A model generated the notes under the pieces. The model was not told the DNA's origin, did not search any database, and saw only the letters and a program-made list of their open reading frames with translations. This document shows positions 41,335 through 47,953 of a stretch of 64,000 bases of DNA, in pieces. Numbering within the stretch: the stretch's first letter is position 1; each line of letters starts with the position of its first letter. Source of the stretch: MR-S7 sp000400995 (GTDB lineage Bacteria > Pseudomonadota > Gammaproteobacteria > Burkholderiales > Burkholderiaceae_C). The translations under genes and the position numbers were made by a program. The DNA lies in contig NZ_CP152342.1 in NCBI RefSeq assembly GCF_045291395.1, forward strand, positions 3,100,001 through 3,164,000. The letters are read 5' to 3'.

Positions 41335-41511
41335 ATGCTGGCCCCGGCGCAACCCCACCCCACGCGCCCGGGCCACCCGCCCCGCCCCGACCGCCAGCGC
41401 CTGCGCGCGCCTGAGCTGCACGCCGCCGCGCGGCGCATGGCGGCGCGCGTGCATGCGCTGCAGGTGCGCATCCACACCTTCTACCTGAAGTTCCTCCAGG
41501 GCCACACCTAG
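41335..41511 (+). CDS. Small basic hypothetical protein (doubtful)
   Basis: 58 codons in the 318-bp gap after argF. The N-terminal half is Pro/Arg-rich (PAQPHPTRPGHPPRPDRQR); the rest could be one amphipathic helix (ELHAAARRMAARVHALQV). Nothing else coding is visible in 41314-41631. It may be spurious. Confidence 0.3.
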   Translation: MLAPAQPHPTRPGHPPRPDRQRLRAPELHAAARRMAARVHALQVRIHTFYLKFLQGHT

Positions 41512-41631
41512 CGCCCGGTTCAGCCGCGGCATGCCCTTTGCGCATGCCTCCATCGCCCCTTTTTCCGGCCGCCCTCCGCCCTGCGCGGAGCGCGGCCCGT
41601 TGCCGATGCGCCTGAATCCCGAGGAACCCGC

Positions 41632-41982
41632 ATGCCCGAACCCGTCCACCCCTGCCTGCACTGCGGCGCGTGCTGCCAGAACTACCGCGTGGAGTTCTCC
41701 GTCTACGAACTGCAGTCCATGGGCGGCACCGTGCCCGATGCCCTGGTCCACGAGGCGGGCGGCAACCGCTGCCGCATGAACGGCACCGAGCGCCACCCCG
41801 TGCGCTGCGTGGCGCTGGCCGACCTGGGCGGAGGCTGCATCGGCTGCGGCATCTACGCTGCGCGCCCCCGCACTTGCCGCGACTTTCCGTTCGCCTCCTA
41901 CGGTTGCCACGACACGCGCGCCAAGCTCGGCCTGCCCGCGCTGGCGGAGGACGAAGTGGAGCGGTGGCGGGACGCCGCCTGA
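41632..41982 (+). CDS. YkgJ-family cysteine-cluster protein
   Basis: 116 residues. CLHCGACCQNYRVEFSVYEL, CIGCGIYAARPRTCRDFPF and the spacing of about eight Cys match the YkgJ/CxxCxxCC family, thought to bind zinc or an iron-sulfur cluster. It has a paralogue at 44658-44969; the pair brackets the feo genes. A role tied to iron is suggested by position only. The start ATG follows GAGGAACCCGC. Confidence 0.9.
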   Translation: MPEPVHPCLHCGACCQNYRVEFSVYELQSMGGTVPDALVHEAGGNRCRMNGTERHPVRCVALADLGGGCIGCGIYAARPRTCRDFPFASYGCHDTRAKLGLPALAEDEVERWRDAA

Positions 41983-42002
41983 CGCGGACGCTCGGTTCTA
42001 TG

Positions 42003-42094
42003 AAAAAAGGAGCTGCCCGCGCTTGTCAGATACTGGTTTCATCATGGAAATCATCTGAAAACCATATATAGCAAGCGCAAGCAGCTCCTTTTTG
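42003..42094. repeat. Composite palindromic repeat, copy 7
   Basis: AAAAAAGGAGCTGCCCGCGCTTG and, on the right, CAAGCGCAAGCAGCTCCTTTTT form the outer stem. Inner TTTCATCATGGAAAT-type arms are less perfect. It lies between convergent genes, with A-runs and T-runs at the two ends as for a bidirectional terminator. Confidence 0.85.
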
Positions 42095-42104
42095 GCAGCA
42101 GCAG

Positions 42105-42296
42105 CTACGGCTTGCGCGGCGGTGCGCAGCGCTCGCCACCGCAGGCATTGCAGCCGCCGCAGCCCGGCTTGGCCGCCGGCCCCAGGGCCGGGTGCACGCT
42201 GGCCGCCCGCGCCCGACAGCGCTGGGGCAGGAAGCGCCACAGCAGCGCGATGGCCGCCACGGCGACGATGGCGCCGGTAAGGATCTCTTGCCACAT
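42105..42296 (-). CDS. FeoB-associated Cys-rich membrane protein
   Basis: 63 residues: one N-terminal membrane helix (ILTGAIVAVAAIALLWRFL), then a short Cys-rich tail (CGGCNACGGERC). This layout, directly downstream of feoB, is the FeoB-associated Cys-rich protein family, which may take the place of FeoC. It is 21 bp from the feoB stop and in the same operon. The Cys cluster may bind iron; that is inference. Confidence 0.88.
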   Translation of the reverse strand: MWQEILTGAIVAVAAIALLWRFLPQRCRARAASVHPALGPAAKPGCGGCNACGGERCAPPRKP

Positions 42297-42317
42297 AGCC
42301 GTTGCTCCTTTCCCCGC

Positions 42318-44213
42318 TCAGCCGCCGCCCAGGGCGACGGCCACGCGGTAGGTGATGAAACTGGCCAGGTACGCCAGCGCGAACAGGTAGGCCGTCATGA
42401 CGAGCGGCCAGCGCCAGCCGTTGGTCTCGCGCCGCACGGCGGCGATGGTGGAGATGCATTGCGGCGCGAAGATGAACCACACCAGCAGCGACAGCGCCGT
42501 GGCCAGCGACCACTGGCTGGCCAGCAGCGGGGCGAGCTGCTCGGCCGTCTCGTCGGCCGACGCGGCGATGGCGTACACCGTGCCCAGCGCGCTCACCGCC
42601 ACCTCGCGCGCGGCCATGCCAGGCACCAGCGCGATGCTGATCTGCCAGTTGAAGCCGATGGGCGCGAAGACCACCGCCAGCGCCGCGCCGAGACGGCCCG
42701 CGAAGCTGTATTCGATGGCCGGGCCCGTGGCGCCCACGGGCGGCGCGGGGTAGGTGGACAGGAACCACAGCAGCACCGTCACCGTGAGGATGATGCCGCC
42801 CACCCGGCGCAGGAAGATCAGCGCGCGCTCCCACAGCCCCAGCAGCAGGTTGCGCGGGCTGGGCCAGCGGTAGGCCGGCAGCTCCATGAGCAACGGCGCG
42901 GCGGCGCCGCCGCGGCGAGCGAGCTTGGCCACGGCCGCCACGGCCATGGCGCTCAGGATGCCGCCCAGGTACAGCGCGAACAGCACCACGCCCTGCAGGT
43001 TGAACACGCCGGCCACGGTGCGCTCGGGGATGAAGGCCGCGATCAGCAGCGCATACACCGGCAGGCGGGCCGAGCAGGTCATGAGCGGCGCGATCATGAT
43101 GGTCACCAGCCGGTCGCGCCAGTCAGGAATGGAGCGCGTGGCCATGATGCCCGGCACGGCGCAGGCGAAGCTCGACAGCAGCGGGATGAACGAGCGCCCG
43201 GACAGCCCCACCGTGCCCATGAGGCGGTCCAGCAGGAACGCTGCGCGCGGCAGGTAGCCCGATTCCTCCAGCGCCAGGATGAACAGGAACAGGATCAGGA
43301 TCTGCGGCAGGAACACCACCACGCCGCCCACGCCGGCGATCAGCCCCTCGGTGAGCAGCCCGCGCAGCGGCCCCTCGGCCATGTGGGCATTGAGCCACTG
43401 CGCGCCGGCGGCCGTGGCACCCTCGATCCAGCCCATGGGCACCTCGGCCCAGCTGAAGACGGCCTGGAACATGAGGAACAGCGTCACCGCCAGCAGCAGC
43501 GTGCCCCACAGCGGGTGCAGCACCACGGCGTCGATGCGGTCGTCGCGCTGCAGGCGCACCTGGGGCTCGCGCACGGCCAGGTCCATGATGCGGCGCACCT
43601 CCTGGTGCAGCTGCTCCACGCGCTGGGTCCGGTCGTCCTCCAGCGCGTTGAGCGCGGGCCGGGCCTGCGGCTGCACGGCCGGCGCTGCGGCGGCGACGGG
43701 CTGCGCCGTGTCCAGCCACTGCAGCAGCTCGCGCGCGCCGTCCAGGCGCACGCCCACCGTGCCGACCACGGGCATGCCCAGCTCGCGCGCCAGCACCGCG
43801 CGGTCGATCTCGATGCCCTGGCGCTGCGCCATGTCGCTCATGTTCAACACCAGCACCATGGGCAGACCCAGGGCGCGCGCCTCCAGCACCAGGCGCAGGT
43901 TCAAGCGCAGGTGGGTGGCGTCGGTCACACAGACCAGCAGCTCGGGCACGGGCTCGCCCGCGCGGCGGCCGGTAATCACGTCGCGCGTCACCGCCTCGTC
44001 CAGGCTCTGGGCATGCAGGCTGTAGGAGCCCGGCAGGTCCAGCACGCGCACGCGGCGCCCGCCCGGCGTGGTCAGGTGGCCCTCCTTGCGCTCGACGGTG
44101 ACGCCGGCATAGTTGGCCACCTTCTGGCGCGCGCCGGTCAGCAGGTTGAACAGTGCCGTCTTGCCGCAGTTGGGGTTGCCCAGCAGGGCGACATGCAAAG
44201 GCTGCGCGCTCAT
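42318..44213 (-). CDS. feoB: Ferrous iron transporter FeoB
   Basis: 631 residues. An N-terminal G-protein domain (G1 LGNPNCGKTALFN at about 11-23, G3 DLPGSYSL, G4 LNMSD) is followed by a membrane domain with two Gate motifs, including FIPLLSSFACAVPGIMATRS and GWRDR-like PDWRDRLVTIMIAPLMTCSA. It takes up Fe(II) across the inner membrane. It is somewhat shorter than E. coli FeoB, with no long C-terminal extension; the small Cys-rich protein downstream may compensate. Its ATG overlaps the feoA stop (ATGA). Confidence 0.96.
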   Translation of the reverse strand: MSAQPLHVALLGNPNCGKTALFNLLTGARQKVANYAGVTVERKEGHLTTPGGRRVRVLDLPGSYSLHAQSLDEAVTRDVITGRRAGEPVPELLVCVTDATHLRLNLRLVLEARALGLPMVLVLNMSDMAQRQGIEIDRAVLARELGMPVVGTVGVRLDGARELLQWLDTAQPVAAAAPAVQPQARPALNALEDDRTQRVEQLHQEVRRIMDLAVREPQVRLQRDDRIDAVVLHPLWGTLLLAVTLFLMFQAVFSWAEVPMGWIEGATAAGAQWLNAHMAEGPLRGLLTEGLIAGVGGVVVFLPQILILFLFILALEESGYLPRAAFLLDRLMGTVGLSGRSFIPLLSSFACAVPGIMATRSIPDWRDRLVTIMIAPLMTCSARLPVYALLIAAFIPERTVAGVFNLQGVVLFALYLGGILSAMAVAAVAKLARRGGAAAPLLMELPAYRWPSPRNLLLGLWERALIFLRRVGGIILTVTVLLWFLSTYPAPPVGATGPAIEYSFAGRLGAALAVVFAPIGFNWQISIALVPGMAAREVAVSALGTVYAIAASADETAEQLAPLLASQWSLATALSLLVWFIFAPQCISTIAAVRRETNGWRWPLVMTAYLFALAYLASFITYRVAVALGGG

Positions 44214-44509
44214 GCGCCTGCCCCCGCCGCGTCCACGCGCACTTGCACCAGCGCGGCCTCGTGCCGGCGCAGCGCGAACGTGGCCTGGCCCACGCGCACG
44301 GCCAGCGGATCGGCCGACGGGAAGCCGCTGGCGATCACGCGCACGGGCTCGCCGGGCAGAAAACCGATCTCCATCAGCCGCAGCACCATGGCGCGCACGC
44401 TGTCGTGCCCGCCTTCGGCGAGGCCGGCCACCGTGGCAGGCACTCCCCTGGGCAAGGCGTCCAGGCCCATGGCCTGCGAACTGGCGGCACCGTCGCGCGG
44501 TTGATTCAT
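44210..44509 (-). CDS. feoA: FeoA-family protein
   Basis: 99 residues from the ATG at 44509. SH3-like FeoA domain: RLMEIGFLPGEPVRVIASGF, then DPLAVRVGQATFALRRHEAA. FeoA assists FeoB. An in-frame ATG at 44548 lies inside the Fur-box-like promoter, so the shorter start is preferred. The stop overlaps the feoB start, giving translational coupling. Confidence 0.9.
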   Translation of the reverse strand: MNQPRDGAASSQAMGLDALPRGVPATVAGLAEGGHDSVRAMVLRLMEIGFLPGEPVRVIASGFPSADPLAVRVGQATFALRRHEAALVQVRVDAAGAGA

Positions 44510-44530
44510 GTGGAAACTCGTGGATTTATG

Positions 44531-44549
44531 AATAGGATTAATTCTCATT
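44531..44549 (-). promoter_or_regulatory. Fur-box-like operator upstream of feoA
   Basis: Read on the minus strand, AATGAGAATTAATCCTATT resembles the 19-bp Fur consensus, notably the GAGAATTA half. It lies 22 bases before the feoA ATG in the only AT-rich stretch around, so iron-dependent repression of feoAB is likely. Confidence 0.65.
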
Positions 44550-44657
44550 TTACAAGCGGGTGTTTCCCCAGGGGCTGACCGAAATCAGAGACCCGCCGCC
44601 CGAGTGCACCATCGCCGGTGCCCGCACAATGCGCCCGAGCCCTCCCCTCTTCCAGCG

Positions 44658-44969
44658 ATGACCCACCCCTGCCTGACCTGCGGCGCCTGCTGCGCGAGCT
44701 TTCGCGTCGACTTCTCCGTCCACGAAACCCAGGAATACGGCGGCGACGTGCCCGACGGCCTGGCCGTGGAGGTGAACGCAGGCCTGCGCCGCATGCGCGG
44801 CACCGACCACGCATCGCCGCGCTGCGCCGCGCTCACGGGGCGGGTGGGCGAGCGCGCGGCCTGCGGCATCTATGAGTGGCGCCCTTCGCCGTGCCGCGAG
44901 TTCGAGGCCGGCAGCGACGCCTGCCAGCGCGCACGCCGGCGCCACGGGCTGCCGGTATTTCAGGAGTGA
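44658..44969 (+). CDS. YkgJ-family cysteine-cluster protein (paralogue)
   Basis: 103 residues from the ATG at 44658. CLTCGACCASFRVDFSVHET and CGIYEWRPSPCREFEAGSDA mirror the protein at 41632-41982. It is divergent from feoA across about 150 bp that includes the Fur-like box, so its promoter region is shared with feo. It may bind metal through its Cys cluster. The function is unproven. Confidence 0.88.
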   Translation: MTHPCLTCGACCASFRVDFSVHETQEYGGDVPDGLAVEVNAGLRRMRGTDHASPRCAALTGRVGERAACGIYEWRPSPCREFEAGSDACQRARRRHGLPVFQE

Positions 44970-44970
44970 T

Positions 44971-45016
44971 TTCGCCCTCCAGCGCTTGACTGGCAAGCGC
45001 CAGCAGCTCCTTTATC
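44971..45016 (-). repeat. Dispersed Comamonadaceae-type repeat, copy 8
   Basis: Reverse orientation: CCCTCCAGCGCTTGACTGGC, AAGCGCCAGCAGCTCCTTTA; after the YkgJ-family gene. Confidence 0.8.
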
Positions 45017-45073
45017 CATAGCGTTGCAGATAACCGACACCACGGCGCCACCAGCGCGCTAAGGTCGGCGGCC

Positions 45074-45721
45074 ATGCATCGCGCCCCTGCTACCGCCCGC
45101 CCTCTGTGGGACATTTCCCCGCCCGTGCACGCGGGCAGCCCGGTCTTTCCCGGCGACACGCCCTACCAGGCGCAGTGGACTGCCACCATCGCCCCCGGCT
45201 GCCCGGTCAACGTGAGCGCCCTCACCCTCTCGCCCCACGTGGGCGCGCACGCCGACGCGCCGCTGCACTACGACCCGGCGGGCGAGGCCATCGGCGCGGT
45301 GCCGCTGGAGCCGTTCCTGGGCCCGTGCCGCGTGGTCCATGCCATCGGCTGCGGGCCGCTCGTCGAATGGCGCCACATCGCCCACGCCGTGCAGGGCCTG
45401 CCTCCGCGCGTGCTGGTGCGCACCTATGCGCGCATGCCCGTGGACCGCTGGGACGCCGGCCTCGCCGCCTATGCGCCCGAAACGGTGGAGCGGCTGGCCG
45501 ATCTGGGCGTGATGCTCATCGGCATCGACACCGCGAGCATCGACCCGGCCGACAGCAAGGCGCTGCCCAGCCACCAGGTGATCCGCCGGCGCGGCCTGCG
45601 CGTGCTGGAGAACCTGGTGCTCGACGCGGTGCCCGAGGGCGACTACGAACTCATCGCGCTGCCGCTCAAGCTGACCACCGCCGACGCCTCGCCGGTGCGC
45701 GCTGTGCTGCGGGCGCTGTAA
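45074..45721 (+). CDS. kynB: Arylformamidase (kynurenine formamidase)
   Basis: 215 residues. It hydrolyses N-formylkynurenine to kynurenine. It is of the metal-dependent cyclase family: LWDISPPVHAGSPVFPGDTP, and the metal-binding HVGAHADAPLHY at about residues 55-66. GIDTASIDPADSKALPSHQ follows. First gene of the kynB-kynU-kynA operon; a repeat copy lies between kynB and kynU. Confidence 0.93.
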   Translation: MHRAPATARPLWDISPPVHAGSPVFPGDTPYQAQWTATIAPGCPVNVSALTLSPHVGAHADAPLHYDPAGEAIGAVPLEPFLGPCRVVHAIGCGPLVEWRHIAHAVQGLPPRVLVRTYARMPVDRWDAGLAAYAPETVERLADLGVMLIGIDTASIDPADSKALPSHQVIRRRGLRVLENLVLDAVPEGDYELIALPLKLTTADASPVRAVLRAL

Positions 45722-45736
45722 CCCGTTTCAAGCCAA

Positions 45737-45780
45737 AAACGGCTCCAGCGCTTACCCAGCAAGCGCAAGCAGCTATCAAA
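45737..45780 (-). repeat. Dispersed Comamonadaceae-type repeat, copy 9
   Basis: Reverse orientation: ACGGCTCCAGCGCTTACCCA, GCAAGCGCAAGCAGCTATCA; inside the kynB-kynU gap, so within an operon. Confidence 0.8.
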
Positions 45781-45790
45781 AAGGAACACC

Positions 45791-47069
45791 ATGACCACTT
45801 TGCAAGACTGCCAGGCCCTGGACGCGCAGGACACGCTGCGCCCGCTGCGCGAGCGCTTCGTGCTGCCGGACGGCGTGATCTACCTGGACGGCAATTCGCT
45901 GGGCGCCAGCCCCCGGGCGGCTGCGACGCGCGCGGCCGAGATCGTGCAGCAGGAGTGGGGCCAGGGCCTGATCCGATCGTGGAACAGCGCCGGCTGGATC
46001 GAACTGCCCCGGCGCCTGGGCGACCAGTTCGCGCCCTGGATCGGCGCGGGGCCGGGGGAAGTGGTGTTCACCGACACCACCTCCATCAACCTCTACAAGG
46101 TGCTGACGGCCGCCGCCCGCATCGTGCGCGAGGACGCGCCGGGCCGCAGGAAGCTCATCAGCGAGCGCAGCAACTTCCCGACCGACCTCTACATCGCCCA
46201 GTCCGTGTGCCAGGAATACGGGCTGGAGCTGGTGCTGCTCGAACCGGAGGAGATCGACGGCGCGCTGCGGGACGACGTGGCCATCTGCATGCTCACCCAC
46301 GTGAACTACCGCACCGGCGCCATGCACGACATGGCCGCCGTCACGGCCGCCGCGCATGCGCAGGGCATCGTCTGCGTCTGGGACCTGTGCCACAGCGCGG
46401 GCGCCGTGCCCGTGGACCTGCACGGCGCCGGCGCCGACTTCGCCGTGGGCTGCAGCTACAAGTACCTCAACGGCGGGCCCGGCGCGCCGGCCTTCGTGTG
46501 GGCGCACCCGCGCCTCATCGACCGCTTCTGGCAGCCGCTCGCGGGCTGGTTCGGCCATGCCGAGCCCTTCCGGTTCGAGCCTGGCTACCACCCGGCCCAG
46601 GGCATCCAGCGCTACCTGTGCGGTACCCAGCCCATGGTCAGCATGGGCGTGCTGCAGTGCGGGCTGGATGTCTATACCGAAGCCGAGCAGTTCGGCGGCA
46701 TGGCCGCGCTGCGCGCCAAGTCGCTGGCGCTGACCGACCTGTTCATCCGCCTGGTGGAAGAAACCTGCCAGGGCCACGGCCTGGGCCTCGCCACGCCGCG
46801 CGCGCGCGCAGCGCGGCTCGCAGGTGTGCCTGACGCAGGGCGACGGCGCCTACGCCATCGTGCAGGCGCTGATCGCGCGCGGCGTGATCGGCGACTTCCG
46901 CAAGGGCGATGGCGGCGCGGGGCCGCACAAGGACATCCTGCGCTTCGGCTTCACGCCGCTCTACACCGGCTTCGAAGACGTGTGGCACGCCGTGCGGCAC
47001 CTGCGCGAGGTGCTGGAGAGCGGCGAGTGGCGCAGCCCCGTGTTCCACCAGATCAACGCAGTGACATGA
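45791..47069 (+). pseudogene. kynU: Kynureninase, frameshifted near its C-terminus
   Basis: The frame from the ATG at 45791 encodes kynureninase through about residue 335: YLDGNSLGASPRA, FTDTTSINLYKVL, VWDLCHSAGAVPVDL, and the PLP Lys 224 in CSYKYLNGGPGAP. At a CGCGCGCG run (about 46796-46808) it leaves phase. The true C-terminal domain continues in another frame from about 46809 (QVCLTQGDGAYAIVQALIAR, DILRFGFTPLYTGFEDVWHA) and ends at 47069, overlapping the kynA ATG. One base fewer or two more in the run would repair it. As given, the first frame stays open and in phase into kynA, 705 codons in all. Confidence 0.88.
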
Positions 47070-47908
47070 ATCCCACCAACGAATCCATCGTGCGTGCGGA
47101 AGGCGCGCAGCTCGACTTCAGCCGCAGCATGAGCTATGGCGACTATCTGCAGCTCGACGCCATCCTGGGCGCGCAAAAGCCCCTGTCGCCCGCGCACGAC
47201 GAGATGCTGTTCATCGTGCAGCACCAGACCAGCGAGCTGTGGATGAAGCTCATGCTGCACGAGCTGCACGCCGCCATCGCCCACGTGGCGCGGGACGACC
47301 TGCAGCCAGCGTTCAAGATGCTCGCGCGCGTGTCCAAGATCATGGAGCAGCTCGTGCACGCCTGGGACGTGCTGGCCACCATGACGCCGCCCGAATACAC
47401 GGCCATGCGGCCCTTCCTGGGCCAGTCCAGCGGCTTCCAGAGCTACCAGTACCGCTGCATCGAATTCGCCATGGGCAACAAGAACGCGGCCATGCTGCGT
47501 CCCCATGCCCATCGCGCCGACCTGCTGGCGCAGGTGCAGGCCGCGTACGAGGCGCCTTCGCTGTACGACGAGGCCCTGCGCCTGCTGGCGCGCCGGGGCC
47601 TCGGCGTGCCCGCCAGCCACCTGCAGCGCGACTTCACCCAGCCCTACGAGGCCAGCGACGCGGTGGAGCAGGCCTGGCTGGCCGTGTACCGCGACCCGAA
47701 GCGGCACTGGGACCTGTACCAGCTCGGCGAGGAGCTGGCCGACCTGGAGGATGCCTTCCGCCTCTGGCGCTTCCGCCACGTGACGACGGTCGAGCGCGTG
47801 ATCGGCTTCAAGCGCGGCACCGGCGGCACCGGCGGCGTGAGCTACCTGCGCAAGATGCTCGACGTGGTGCTGTTCCCCGAGATCTGGCGGCTGCGCACGG
47901 CGCTGTGA
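47066..47908 (+). CDS. kynA: Tryptophan 2,3-dioxygenase
   Basis: 280 residues, the bacterial TDO size. It is a haem enzyme opening the indole ring of tryptophan, the first step of the kynurenine route. Motifs: SYGDYLQLDAILGAQKPLSP, FIVQHQTSELWMKLMLHEL, SSGFQSYQYRCIEFAMGNKN, and the C-terminal RVIGFKRGTGGTGGVSYLRK. The start ATG at 47066 overlaps the intended kynU stop (ATGA). With kynB and kynU it converts tryptophan to anthranilate. Confidence 0.95.
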   Translation: MNPTNESIVRAEGAQLDFSRSMSYGDYLQLDAILGAQKPLSPAHDEMLFIVQHQTSELWMKLMLHELHAAIAHVARDDLQPAFKMLARVSKIMEQLVHAWDVLATMTPPEYTAMRPFLGQSSGFQSYQYRCIEFAMGNKNAAMLRPHAHRADLLAQVQAAYEAPSLYDEALRLLARRGLGVPASHLQRDFTQPYEASDAVEQAWLAVYRDPKRHWDLYQLGEELADLEDAFRLWRFRHVTTVERVIGFKRGTGGTGGVSYLRKMLDVVLFPEIWRLRTAL

Positions 47909-47910
47909 CG

Positions 47911-47943
47911 CCCGGCGGGGCGGGAAGGCTCCGCCCCGCCGGG
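47911..47943 (+). terminator. GC-rich hairpin between convergent genes
   Basis: A perfect 13-bp stem CCCGGCGGGGCGG/CCGCCCCGCCGGG with loop GAAGGCT directly after kynA. It has no T-tract, so terminator function is uncertain. Confidence 0.45.
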
Positions 47944-47953
47944 GCTTGCAGGA

